NCBI GenBank assembly: GCA_021789215.1 | Contig: JAJYJS010000012.1 | Span: 1-60,923 of the forward strand | Reading direction: 5' to 3' | Origin: Nitrospirota bacterium | Lineage (GTDB): Bacteria; Nitrospirota; Thermodesulfovibrionia; Thermodesulfovibrionales; JdFR-88 | Length of the DNA: 60,923 bases | In this document: one piece after another, positions 43,559 to 51,909 of the stretch | How the letters are laid out: the number at the start of each line of letters is the position of its first letter | Numbering within the stretch: position 1 is the first letter of the stretch | Made by a program: the position numbers and the translations under genes | The notes under the pieces: generated by a model | Seen by the model: the letters and a program-made list of their open reading frames with translations, nothing else | What the model was told of the DNA's origin: nothing | The model's database searches: none

Positions 43559-43690
43559 GTGTGGAGTCTCACAAATAACCTTAATAAGTCATTCAGGGCG
43601 AAGCGAAGAATCTGGCCGTGAGATTGCTTCGGGATAGAAAAATATCCCTCGCAATGACATATGATGGAAATTTACGGGACACCACGCCAG
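43559..43690. repeat. Dispersed repeat family 2, copy 1
   Basis: Shares AATAAGTCATTCAGGGCGAA and GCGAAGAATCTGGCCGTGAG, ATTGCTTC, with 60000-60085. It has outer arms GTGTGGAGTCTC and CGGGACACCACGC that are partly complementary. The rest of the 394-base gap 43342-43735 shows no gene. Confidence 0.6.
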
Positions 43691-43735
43691 TTTGCCCGGA
43701 AACGGGTATTTTTTTATTATTCAGCATACTGAAAG

Positions 43736-45202
43736 ATGATCAGAAATTATTTCCTTAACCTCTCTCTAAACAGGAAGCTTGTCCTGATGATGCTTTTCCT
43801 TAGCTTTATCCTCCTTTCCACACTTTTTTTCATCTATCTGCAGGACGAGAAGGTCATGATAAACAAGGTGGAAAGCCATACGGCGGAGCTGTCCAAGGCC
43901 ATCCAGATAGGGGTCGAGGAGGTCACCCAGAGCGGCACGACGGATGAATCCAGGCTGAAGGGCTATCTCAAGGGCCTGAAATCAAAGGGTATCAACGAGA
44001 TTTCGATAATAGGCAACAACGACGAGATAATAGCCAGCAGCAACCCCAAGAAGGTCGGGGCGGCGGTCAGCCCGAGAAGAAAAGAGCTGATAATAAAGGC
44101 GGAACTTGGAGACCCGCTTTCAAAGGAAGGCAAGACTTACAATGTCATACTGCCGGTCAAGGCGGGCAAGTCCCATTACGGATATATCCACCTCACCATA
44201 AACGAGGACGATTTCTCCGAACTCCTCAAACAGAACACTATAAAAAGGGTTGCAGCGGCGCTCATGGTATTCCTTATCGGCATAGCCATAGCGGTATTCC
44301 TCGCTACAAGGTACACCAGGCCGATAAACGGGCTTATCGAGGCCGCGGGCAAGGTCGCCGCGGGGGATTTTGAACAGAACCTCCCCGTGGACCGGAAGGA
44401 CGAGATAGGCTCCCTGACAAGGAGCTTCAACCAGATGGTGCAGCGCCTGAAGGAGAACAGGCGGCTTGAGGAGCGCCTGAGGGAGGCGGAGCACCTCTCC
44501 GCCGTGGGCCAGCTCTCAAGGAGCATGGCGCACGAGATAAGAAACCCGCTCAATTTCATAAGCCTGAGCATAGATTACATGAAAAGCAATTACGGGCCCA
44601 GGGACGGGGACTCCGAAAAATTCAACTCCCTTGTCTCAAGCATAAAACACGAGATATTCAGGCTGGACAACCTCGTCAAGGACTTTCTTGACTATGGCAA
44701 GCCCCTGAGGCTCAACACCAGGCTGGTGAACATGAGGGGGCTCCTGGACGAGCTTTTCCAGATAGTCAAGGCGCGCGCCGATGCCCAGAAGATACACATA
44801 GAGACCCGGTACGATTACATGCCAGAGGTGCTCATCGATACGGACTTCATGAAGACGTGCATCTACAACATAATTTTGAATGCGTTTCAAGCCATGCCCG
44901 GCGGGGGCACCCTGCGGCTGAAGACCGGGAAAAAGGACCAGACCCTTGTCCTTTCGATAAGCGACACCGGGCAGGGCGTGCCGGAGGAGAACCTGTCGAA
45001 AGTCTTTGAGCCGTTCTTCACGACGAAAAACAGCGGGCTCGGGCTTGGGCTTGCCACCACAAAACGTATAGTCGAGGAGCACGGGGGCAAGATTTTTTTT
45101 GAAAGCGTTCCGGGGCAGGGGAGCACCATTACCATGAGCATCCCGCTGCCGGACCCGGCAATCGCCGGTTTGGGCCCGGCAGCCACCGGTTTCAGGAAGT
45201 GA
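43736..45202 (+). CDS. Membrane sensor histidine kinase
   Basis: A 488-residue kinase. An N-terminal helix (LVLMMLFLSFILLSTLFFIY) and a second at about 180-195 (AAALMVFLIGIAIAVFLA) enclose a periplasmic domain of about 130 residues that looks like a single PAS/Cache-type sensor (GINEISIIGNNDEIIASSNP). HAMP, HisKA (SMAHEIRNPLNF) and HATPase (DTGQGVPEENLS, NSGLGLGLATTKRIVEEHGG) follow. The NtrC-type regulator begins 19 bases after its stop, so the two form a pair. The signal is not known. Confidence 0.9.
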   Translation: MIRNYFLNLSLNRKLVLMMLFLSFILLSTLFFIYLQDEKVMINKVESHTAELSKAIQIGVEEVTQSGTTDESRLKGYLKGLKSKGINEISIIGNNDEIIASSNPKKVGAAVSPRRKELIIKAELGDPLSKEGKTYNVILPVKAGKSHYGYIHLTINEDDFSELLKQNTIKRVAAALMVFLIGIAIAVFLATRYTRPINGLIEAAGKVAAGDFEQNLPVDRKDEIGSLTRSFNQMVQRLKENRRLEERLREAEHLSAVGQLSRSMAHEIRNPLNFISLSIDYMKSNYGPRDGDSEKFNSLVSSIKHEIFRLDNLVKDFLDYGKPLRLNTRLVNMRGLLDELFQIVKARADAQKIHIETRYDYMPEVLIDTDFMKTCIYNIILNAFQAMPGGGTLRLKTGKKDQTLVLSISDTGQGVPEENLSKVFEPFFTTKNSGLGLGLATTKRIVEEHGGKIFFESVPGQGSTITMSIPLPDPAIAGLGPAATGFRK

Positions 45203-45221
45203 GAAACAGGGAAAGGGGTCT

Positions 45222-46619
45222 TTGTTCCATCCGGATATGGGCGTGATACTTGTAGTAGACGACGAGCCGCTTCAGAGGGAGATACTGAAAAACATCCTCT
45301 CCGACGAGGGTTACGAGGCGCATGCCGCTTCTTCCGGAGAGGAGGCGGTAAAGATGGTCAGGTCCGTCAACCCCGACGTGGTGCTCACCGACCTCAAGAT
45401 GAAGCAGATAGACGGGATAGAGCTGATGGAGAAGATAAAGTCCGAGGGCGAGCTTCCGGCCGTCATCCTCATGACCGCCTTCGGCAGCGTCAGCTCCGCT
45501 GTCGAGGCGATGAAAAAGGGGGCGTTCGATTACCTTACCAAGCCCCTGGAGAAGGAAATGGTGCTCCTTACCGTGCGGAGGGCCCTCAATACGGCGGAGC
45601 TATTGAGGAAAAACCGCGAGCTGCGGGACGCCCTTTACGACAAGATCGGCATAAACGAGATTGTCTGCAAGTCCGGTGTAATGAAGGAAGTGGTGAAGGT
45701 CATCCAGAAGGTGAGCGACACCTCCGTCACGGTCCTCATACTGGGTGAAAGCGGCACCGGAAAAGAGCTTGTCACGAGGGCGATACATTTTGGAAGCTCC
45801 AGGGCCTCAAAACCCTTTACGGCGATAAACTGCGCGGCAATCCCGGAAAACCTTCTTGAAAGCGAGCTTTTCGGCTGCGAGCCCGGCGCGTTTACCGGGG
45901 CATCCGCAAGGAGGGCCGGCCTCTTCGAGGCGTCAAACGGCGGCACGGTCTTTCTCGATGAAATAGGCGACCTGCCGCTCCTGACCCAGTCAAAGATACT
46001 GCGCATACTCCAGGAAAAAGAGGTCAGAAGGCTTGGCGGGCGCGACGCAATCAGGATAGATGTGCGGATCATCGCGGCCACCAACAAGGATTTGGAGAAA
46101 GAGATTAAAAACGGCAGGTTCCGCGAGGACCTCTACTACCGGCTCCGGATAGTGACAATAGACCTCCCGCCCCTCAGGGAACGCAGGGAGGACATCCCGG
46201 AGCTTGCCGGCCATTTCCTTGAGAAATACAACAGGGAGTTCGGCAAGCGTATAAGGGGCGTGCAGGAGCCGGTCATGAAGGCCTTTCTGGAGTACCACTG
46301 GCCCGGCAACATAAGGCAGATGGAATCGGTAATCGAGCGGGCCGTGCTCATGTGCGAGGGCAGCACCGTTTCCATGAAGGAAATAAAGGGCGAGCTCCGG
46401 ACATCGCAGAAACAGGAGATACTCGACCTCGAACTGCCGGATGAGGGCATCAATTTCGAGGAGTTCGAGAACGAGCTCCTCAAAAAGGCAATGGCCAAGG
46501 CCAACAATGTGGCCGCAAAGGCGGCAAAGCTCCTGGGCATGAGCTACAAGACTTTCTGGTACCGATGGGAAAAGCTCAATGCCGGGAATTCTTCCCCAAA
46601 AAAGGAAGATGTTCCCTAA
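45222..46619 (+). CDS. NtrC-family sigma-54-dependent response regulator
   Basis: A 465-residue regulator. The receiver (phospho-acceptor Asp57 in LTDLKMKQIDG) is joined to an AAA+ domain with Walker A GESGTGKE, the sigma-54 loop GAFTGA, and the GGTVFLDEIGD Walker B. A Fis-type HTH (NNVAAKAAKLLGMSYKTFWYR) follows. The TTG at 45222 has GGGG nearby; ATG at 45237 is an equally good N-terminus for the receiver fold. It is paired with the kinase upstream. A strong sigma-54 promoter at 46714 lies just downstream and is its probable target. Confidence 0.93.
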   Translation: MFHPDMGVILVVDDEPLQREILKNILSDEGYEAHAASSGEEAVKMVRSVNPDVVLTDLKMKQIDGIELMEKIKSEGELPAVILMTAFGSVSSAVEAMKKGAFDYLTKPLEKEMVLLTVRRALNTAELLRKNRELRDALYDKIGINEIVCKSGVMKEVVKVIQKVSDTSVTVLILGESGTGKELVTRAIHFGSSRASKPFTAINCAAIPENLLESELFGCEPGAFTGASARRAGLFEASNGGTVFLDEIGDLPLLTQSKILRILQEKEVRRLGGRDAIRIDVRIIAATNKDLEKEIKNGRFREDLYYRLRIVTIDLPPLRERREDIPELAGHFLEKYNREFGKRIRGVQEPVMKAFLEYHWPGNIRQMESVIERAVLMCEGSTVSMKEIKGELRTSQKQEILDLELPDEGINFEEFENELLKKAMAKANNVAAKAAKLLGMSYKTFWYRWEKLNAGNSSPKKEDVP

Positions 46620-46713
46620 ATCGGGATAATCTTCTCTTTCTGGAAATTTCTGCTATCCTGTAGAAAAGAACAATTGCCAGTTTTTTAAAGTTTTTTCTTT
46701 GGAAACAACCCCA

Positions 46714-46729
46714 TGGCACGTTTCTTGTT
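46714..46729 (+). promoter_or_regulatory. Sigma-54 (-24/-12) promoter
   Basis: TGGCACGTTTCTTGTT matches TGGCACG-N4-TTGCT with one change in the -12 box. It is 60 bases upstream of the Lys/Ala-rich exported protein and 95 bases after an NtrC-family gene. Confidence 0.8.
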
Positions 46730-46789
46730 ATAGGAGCCCGGAATAAAATCGAGGCTTATAAAAAACCATAGCGGAAGGAGGTGATTGAA

Positions 46790-47239
46790 TTGAAGAAGAT
46801 AATGTCATTGGTTATAGCGATGCTTTTCATGGTGTCGATAGCTGGCGTTGCCTTTGCGGAGGATGCGACAGCTCCCGCCGCTAAGGCGCCTGCCAAGGCC
46901 GAGAAAAAGGCTCCTGCCAAGAAGGTCAAGAAGGCGGCGAAGTACAAAGCCGTTTTTGGCGAGGTCACGGCCGTTGACGCTACCGCCAACACCCTTACTG
47001 TAAAGGGCAAGAAAGCCGAGGTCAGCCTTAACACGACTGACAAGACCAGGATAGTGGCCGGCAAGGCCAAGAAGACCCTTGCCGACGTCAAGACCGGCGA
47101 GAAGGTTTACGCCAGGTACAGCGTGGTCGACGGCAAGAACGTGGCAAGCCTGGTCAGCATTCATGCTGCCAAGAAGGCTGCTCCCAAGAAGAAAGCGGCT
47201 CCCAAGAAGAAGGAGGCTGCTCCGGCTGAGCAGAAATAA
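46790..47239 (+). CDS. Exported Lys/Ala-rich protein with DUF5666-like core
   Basis: About 149 residues. A signal peptide (MKKIMSLVIAMLFMVSIAGV, cleaved after AFA) is followed by an Ala/Lys/Pro-rich segment. A small beta-rich core comes next (FGEVTAVDATANTLTVKGKK ... GEKVYARYSVVDGKNVASLV), like DUF5666/OB-type domains. It ends in a histone-like tail with AAPKKKAAPKKKEAAP. The TTG at 46790 lies nine bases after AAGGAGG; GTG at 46781 overlaps that site. It has its own sigma-54 promoter and ends in a clear terminator, so it is a single-gene unit. The basic tails may bind polyanions such as LPS or nucleic acid; this is a guess. Confidence 0.8.
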   Translation: MKKIMSLVIAMLFMVSIAGVAFAEDATAPAAKAPAKAEKKAPAKKVKKAAKYKAVFGEVTAVDATANTLTVKGKKAEVSLNTTDKTRIVAGKAKKTLADVKTGEKVYARYSVVDGKNVASLVSIHAAKKAAPKKKAAPKKKEAAPAEQK

Positions 47240-47260
47240 AAAAATTCCGCTCGAACCGTA

Positions 47261-47289
47261 AAAGGGGCGCTGCAAGCGCCCCTTTTTTT
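47261..47289 (+). terminator. Rho-independent terminator
   Basis: GGGGCGC, loop TGCAA, GCGCCCC, then TTTTTTT. A textbook terminator right after the Lys/Ala-rich protein gene. Confidence 0.93.
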
Positions 47290-47380
47290 ATTGCCCGCAC
47301 AACCCTGTCCACAAAAACTGTTACAATAATAAACAGTATGGAAACAGCCCGGCTTCAGCCCGGCCCGGAGGCCAAAGAGG

Positions 47381-48964
47381 ATGCCGCTTAAAAAGAAGAT
47401 AGCCCTGAGTTTTTTCATAAGCGCCTCCATAATCGCCGCCCTGGCGGTCTATGAGTATGTCAACTTTGTCCAAATAACAAACGAAATCAGATACCTGGAG
47501 ATTGCCGATTCGCTCAGGAGCAGGGCGCTCAGGCTGAGGAGGCACGAGAAGAATTTCTTTCTCTACGGCCCGCTGAACGGGGGCGCGGAATCCGCCGCGG
47601 TCAGGAATGACCTCGCCGGACTCCGCGGGATGCTCGGGGCGAATGTAAAGCCGGAGAGGGCGGCCGGACTGGACGGGTTCAGAAAGGCGCTCGATGAGTA
47701 TTCAAAAACATTCTCGGGGATAGAATCGGGTTTGAAAGAGGTCTCGGCTGACATGGCACGGATGCGGCCCTCCGGCGGGGCCGTTAATGTTGCGGGGCTG
47801 CTCTTTTACGAACACCCTCTTCAGGCTGCCGCCCTGCTTGAAAAAGAGGGGACTTTTCCCGGAGAAAATCCGGCAGCGGTCCGCTCATTGGTTTCCGGCC
47901 TGAAGCGCCTCGATTCGGAAATCACCGCGCTCAGGAAAAGCGGCGAGGACCTGCTTTCAATTTCAAACGGGCTGGACAGAAAGGCGCGCGGGAAGGCCGA
48001 CGGACTGATACGCACCTCGAAAACGGCCATTCTGGTCTTTTTCCCGCTTTTCCTCGTGGTCGGGCTGGGGGCGCTTTTCGTGATAACAAGCGGCGTGGTC
48101 AGGCGGCTTAAGCTCCTTATTTCAGTTGTGGAGCGCACGGGGCGGGGGGATTTCAAGCCGCTGGCCGATAACGCGGGCCCCGATGACGAAGTCGGCGTGC
48201 TCATATCGAAATTCAACGAGATGGAAGACCGGCTCGGACAGAGAGAGGAGGAGCTTGCGAAAAAGAACAACGAACTCCTCCAGAGCAGGAAACTGGCGGC
48301 AATCGGGACCTTTGCCTCCGGCGTTGCCCACGAAATAAATAACCCCCTCAACAACATCCATCTTTCAACGCAGGTGCTTTCGAGGGAGCTTAAGGGAGAC
48401 GCCTTCCCAGCTATGGCCGGGGAGGCGATAAAGGACATCCAAAGCCAGACACAAAGGGTAAAGCGCATCGTGGGCGGCCTTCTGGATTTCGCGCGCGAGG
48501 GCGAGCCCAGGCTGGAAAAAAATGTGGAGCCCGAAGGCCTTATAAGGGAGGCGTTCAGGCGGGCCGCGGCCGGGACCGAAGGTGTGGGCCTTGAGGTTGG
48601 GGGTGAAAAGGGCATATACATCCAGGCCGACCCGGAGCAGTTGGAGAGGGTATTCATAAACCTGTTCACTAATTCGATAGAGGCGATGGAGGGCAGGGGG
48701 CGGATATCGGTGCGTCTGGAAAGCCAGGACGGGGAGAATATCCTCATAAAAGTCTCCGACACCGGCCCCGGCGTGCCCGGGGAATACAGGGAAAAGATAT
48801 TCGAGCCTTTCTTTACTGCCAGGGAGCGGGGGACGGGCCTGGGGCTTGCCATAGTGTTTGGAATAATCAAAAAGCACGGAGGCGAGATTTCACTCGAAAG
48901 AAAAAGCCCCGGCGGAAAAGGGGCGGCGTTTCTGATAAAGATTCCCGGAGGGCGGAGGACATAA
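47381..48964 (+). CDS. Membrane histidine kinase, paralogue of the kinase at 36221
   Basis: A 527-residue kinase. An N-terminal helix (IALSFFISASIIAALAVYEY) and a second near 215-235 (AILVFFPLFLVVGLGALFVI) flank a helical periplasmic domain with EIADSLRSRALRLRRHEKNF followed by FLYG. HAMP, HisKA ([12 protein letters not shown]) and HATPase (DTGPGVPGEYRE, GTGLGLAIVFGIIKKHGG) follow. The sensor resembles that of the kinase at 36221 but is longer. It ends in the same base where the regulator gene starts (TAATG), so the two are co-translated. Confidence 0.9.
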   Translation: MPLKKKIALSFFISASIIAALAVYEYVNFVQITNEIRYLEIADSLRSRALRLRRHEKNFFLYGPLNGGAESAAVRNDLAGLRGMLGANVKPERAAGLDGFRKALDEYSKTFSGIESGLKEVSADMARMRPSGGAVNVAGLLFYEHPLQAAALLEKEGTFPGENPAAVRSLVSGLKRLDSEITALRKSGEDLLSISNGLDRKARGKADGLIRTSKTAILVFFPLFLVVGLGALFVITSGVVRRLKLLISVVERTGRGDFKPLADNAGPDDEVGVLISKFNEMEDRLGQREEELAKKNNELLQSRKLAAIGTFASGVAHEINNPLNNIHLSTQVLSRELKGDAFPAMAGEAIKDIQSQTQRVKRIVGGLLDFAREGEPRLEKNVEPEGLIREAFRRAAAGTEGVGLEVGGEKGIYIQADPEQLERVFINLFTNSIEAMEGRGRISVRLESQDGENILIKVSDTGPGVPGEYREKIFEPFFTARERGTGLGLAIVFGIIKKHGGEISLERKSPGGKGAAFLIKIPGGRRT

Positions 48965-50295
48965 TGGCGTTCAGGATACTGGTGGCCGAAGACGAGGAGA
49001 TTACACTCAAGCACCTCCTGTATGTGCTGCAGAAGGAGGGCTACAAGGCCGACGGGACAAAAAACGGACTCGACGCGCTTGGCCGGATGGAGGACGCGAG
49101 CTACGACCTCCTTATCGCGGATATCCGTATGCCCGGCCTTAACGGCCTCGACCTGCTGGCAAGGGTAAAAAGGCGCTTTCCCGAAACGGACGTTATAATC
49201 ATAACCGGGTTTGCCAGCGTGGACACCGCCAAGGAGGCCATAAAGAGGGGGGCCTTCGATTACATAACCAAGCCCTTCGACCTGGACGAGCTTATCGCCA
49301 AGGTCAGGAAGATACGCGGCCAGAGCCTTCTCAGAAAGAAAAACGTCTCGCTCAAGACCTTCACCGGCGCTGACAAGAAGATATCTGTAATCGCGAAGAG
49401 CCGGAGCATGAGGAAGATACTGGAGACCATCGAGGGCATCAAGGACTCCGACTGCAACGTCCTGCTTACGGGGGAAAGCGGCGTGGGCAAGAACCTCCTC
49501 GCAAAGATAATCCATTACACCAGCCCAAGGGGCGAAAACCCCTTTCTGAACATAAACTGCGCAACGCTTTCCGAGGAGCTTCTGGCCAGCGAGCTTTTCG
49601 GCCACGAAAAAGGCGCTTTCACCGGAGCCATTAAATCAAAGCAGGGGCTTGTGGAGGTCGCAAACAGCGGCACCCTCTTCCTTGACGAGATTGCCGAGAT
49701 GTCGCCCAACCTTCAGGCCAAGCTCCTCAAGGTCATAGAGGAGGGTGAGTTCTACAGGGTGGGCGGCACCAGGCCTGTAAACGTGGACGTCCGGTTCGTC
49801 GCCTCGACCAACCAGAACGTAAGGCGGTTCATATCCGAAGGCAGGTTCAGGGAAGACCTTTACTACAGGCTGAACGTCATGGAGGTGTTCATCCCCCCCT
49901 TAAGGGACCGGAAAGACGATATCGAGCCTCTGGGCAGGTATTTCCTCGAAAAGCACCTGCCAAGGGCAAGAAAGGAAATAAGCGGGTTCTCGAAGGAGGC
50001 CATGAAAGTGCTGCTCGATTACAGCTTCCCCGGCAATGTCCGGGAGCTTGAGAACATCATAGAGCGTGCCGTCATCCTCGAAAAAGGCCCGCTCATCACG
50101 CCGGAGAGCCTCCCGCCGGAGATAATGATGTATCAAATTGAAACAGTTGAGCCCGGAAGGATAAAGACCATGGAGGAGCTGAACCGCGAGTACGCCATGA
50201 AGGTGGTGGAGCTTCTGGGCGGCAACAGGTCAAAGGCGGCGGAGCTTCTGGGCATTTCAAGGACAAGCCTCTGGCGCATACTCAGGGAAGAGTAG
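48964..50295 (+). CDS. NtrC-family sigma-54-dependent response regulator
   Basis: A 443-residue regulator. The receiver has Asp10, Asp53 (IADIRMPGLNG) and Lys in ITKPFD. The AAA+ domain has Walker A GESGVGKN, the sigma-54 loop GAFTGA and SGTLFLDEIAEM. The Fis-type HTH is NRSKAAELLGISRTSLWRIL. It is paired with the kinase directly upstream. The next gene cluster carries a sigma-54 promoter at 50375, 80 bases after this gene, so it is the likely target. Confidence 0.93.
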   Translation: MAFRILVAEDEEITLKHLLYVLQKEGYKADGTKNGLDALGRMEDASYDLLIADIRMPGLNGLDLLARVKRRFPETDVIIITGFASVDTAKEAIKRGAFDYITKPFDLDELIAKVRKIRGQSLLRKKNVSLKTFTGADKKISVIAKSRSMRKILETIEGIKDSDCNVLLTGESGVGKNLLAKIIHYTSPRGENPFLNINCATLSEELLASELFGHEKGAFTGAIKSKQGLVEVANSGTLFLDEIAEMSPNLQAKLLKVIEEGEFYRVGGTRPVNVDVRFVASTNQNVRRFISEGRFREDLYYRLNVMEVFIPPLRDRKDDIEPLGRYFLEKHLPRARKEISGFSKEAMKVLLDYSFPGNVRELENIIERAVILEKGPLITPESLPPEIMMYQIETVEPGRIKTMEELNREYAMKVVELLGGNRSKAAELLGISRTSLWRILREE

Positions 50296-50302
50296 CGTTC
50301 AG

Positions 50303-50338
50303 CCCTGTTTAAATCTGAAACAGGGTTCTCTCAGATTT
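50303..50338 (+). promoter_or_regulatory. Interleaved inverted repeats upstream of a sigma-54 promoter (candidate activator site)
   Basis: CCCTGTTT (50303-50310) pairs with AAACAGGG (50318-50325), and AAATCTG (50311-50317) pairs with CAGATTT (50332-50338). The arrangement A-B-A'-B' is the same as at 16801-16824. It is about 40 bases upstream of the -24 box and could bind the NtrC-type activator. It could also be the terminator of the preceding gene, though only A-rich sequence follows. Confidence 0.45.
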
Positions 50339-50374
50339 AGATAAAAAAAACTTAAAAATCAAGCGGTTCCTTCC

Positions 50375-50390
50375 TGGCATCCCTGTTGCT
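50375..50390 (+). promoter_or_regulatory. Sigma-54 (-24/-12) promoter of the usp-tauE operon
   Basis: TGGCATCCCTGTTGCT matches TGGCAC-N5-TTGCT with one change. It ends 51 bases before the first gene of the operon. Confidence 0.82.
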
Positions 50391-50441
50391 CTATCTATTG
50401 GTGATGAATCGAAAGCCGATGGAGCGCGGAACAACCAGTTA

Positions 50442-50960
50442 ATGAGAAAAAGGGAGATACTTTTTGTGGGCTGCCTGGATGAGAAAAATTCTTTCGCTGA
50501 GGGTTTCAGCTACGCCGTTGACCTGGCCGGGATGATGAATGAAAACATCGTTGCGCTCTTTGTCCGCAAGAGGAAACCTGGGAGGCCGGCGGGGGGCGGA
50601 GACGGTGCCCCCTGCGGGCCTGAAGCCGTTGACGGCCCCGAACTGCGCGGGGACGGGAAGTACGCCGGTCTTAGGAAGGATTGCAGGAAGGCGGGCATAG
50701 GGCTTGACGCCTTCATGTGGGACATCGGCTCGGCCCTCCAGATGCAGGAGTTTATTGTTGCCAGGCCCGGAATCGATGTGGTGCTTTTAAGTCCGGGCAT
50801 CACAAGCGGCCGGAGGTTCACCTCCGGCGAGCTTAACAGGTTCCTGAAGGCGGCATCGAGGCCTGTCGTGACCATATCCCGGCAGCCACGCGGGGCAGGG
50901 CGGCGCAAAAAAACTCTGGCTGGCTGGGCGGAGAAAGAAAAAAAAAGAGAGAAAAAATGA
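50442..50960 (+). CDS. Usp-like single-domain protein with basic tail
   Basis: A 172-residue soluble protein. It looks like a diverged universal stress protein (EILFVGCLDEKNSFAEGFSYAVDLA at the start, IDVVLLSPGITSGRRFTSGE and RPVVTISR at the end). The G-x2-G-x9-G ATP motif is not intact, and a Gly/Pro-rich insertion lies in the middle. The C-terminus is a strongly basic stretch (WAEKEKKREKK). It is first in a four-gene operon behind a sigma-54 promoter. A regulatory role for the transporter downstream is plausible but not shown. Confidence 0.7.
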   Translation: MRKREILFVGCLDEKNSFAEGFSYAVDLAGMMNENIVALFVRKRKPGRPAGGGDGAPCGPEAVDGPELRGDGKYAGLRKDCRKAGIGLDAFMWDIGSALQMQEFIVARPGIDVVLLSPGITSGRRFTSGELNRFLKAASRPVVTISRQPRGAGRRKKTLAGWAEKEKKREKK

Positions 50961-50976
50961 AAAGGAGGGCTTTTCC

Positions 50977-51909
50977 GTGTATCTTTATCTGCCGGTTGCG
51001 TTGACAAGCATCAATATCTTCCTGCCCCTGGGGCTGGGGCTGCTGGTAGGCCTGCTTTCCGGCCTTTTCGGAGTGGGGGGCGGCTTCCTCATGACGCCGC
51101 TCCTTATCATGATGGGCATACCGTCCACGGTCGCCGCCGCGACCGACTCCAACCAGATAGTGGCGGCATCCACATCGGGGACATATGCCCACTGGAAGGT
51201 CGGGAACGTGGATTTCAAGATGGGCATCTATCTGCTCATCGGCGGTTTCCTTGGCGGTCTGGGCGGCGTCCAGGTCATTAAGGTGCTGAGGGCCATGGGC
51301 AACGCGGACTTTGTCATCAAGATGACCTACGTCCTCATGCTTGGCATAGTTGGCATTTACATGTTCATCGAAAGCCTTGCAAGCATGAAGAAGAAGGGCG
51401 GGCAGGAAGCGGCGGTGCAGGAAAAACAGGAGGAAAAAACCTCCGCCATCGGCGCGTTCCTGAAGTCGCTTCCCTTCCAGACCCGGTTCGAGAAATCGGG
51501 CGTCACCCACTCGGCGCTCGTCCCGATAGTGCTTGGCGGTTTTGTCGGGGTGCTTGCCGCCATAATGGGCGTGGGCGGCGGGTTCCTGATGGTGCCGGTC
51601 ATGGTCTATATGCTGAGGATGCCCATGCACGTTGTCGTGGGTACAAGCCTTTTCCAGATACTCTTTACCTGCATAGAGGTCACGTTCCTCCAGGCCTACA
51701 CCAACCACACCGTGGACTTCGTCCTTGCCGTGCTCCTTCTGATTGGCTCCACGGTGGGGGCGCAGGTGGGCACTGTATTCGGCAGGAAGCTAAAGGCCGA
51801 CCAGTTGAAGATACTCCTGGCGGTAATCGTGCTTGTGGTCACCGTAAAGATAGTGTTCGAGCTTACCCTCACGCCGTCGCTCCTGCTTTCGCAGGCGGGA
51901 GGGCACTGA
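50977..51909 (+). CDS. TauE/SafE-family sulfite/organosulfonate exporter-like permease
   Basis: A 310-residue membrane protein with about eight helices in two halves. The halves carry the paired family motifs LSGLFGVGGGFLMTPLLIMMGI and LAAIMGVGGGFLMVPVMVYM. A charged cytoplasmic loop (KKKGGQEAAVQEKQEEKT) joins them. TauE/SafE proteins export sulfite, sulfoacetate or similar anions. The GTG at 50977 has AGGAGGG before it. It overlaps the next gene by one base. The adjoining TIGR02186-type protein is a known partner of this transporter group. Confidence 0.9.
   Translation: MYLYLPVALTSINIFLPLGLGLLVGLLSGLFGVGGGFLMTPLLIMMGIPSTVAAATDSNQIVAASTSGTYAHWKVGNVDFKMGIYLLIGGFLGGLGGVQVIKVLRAMGNADFVIKMTYVLMLGIVGIYMFIESLASMKKKGGQEAAVQEKQEEKTSAIGAFLKSLPFQTRFEKSGVTHSALVPIVLGGFVGVLAAIMGVGGGFLMVPVMVYMLRMPMHVVVGTSLFQILFTCIEVTFLQAYTNHTVDFVLAVLLLIGSTVGAQVGTVFGRKLKADQLKILLAVIVLVVTVKIVFELTLTPSLLLSQAGGH

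Noticed and set aside
47821-49605. A 594-codon minus-strand open frame across a kinase and regulator gene
   Set aside because: Both plus-strand genes have intact catalytic motifs; the minus frame is Ser/Pro/Arg-rich shadow sequence.
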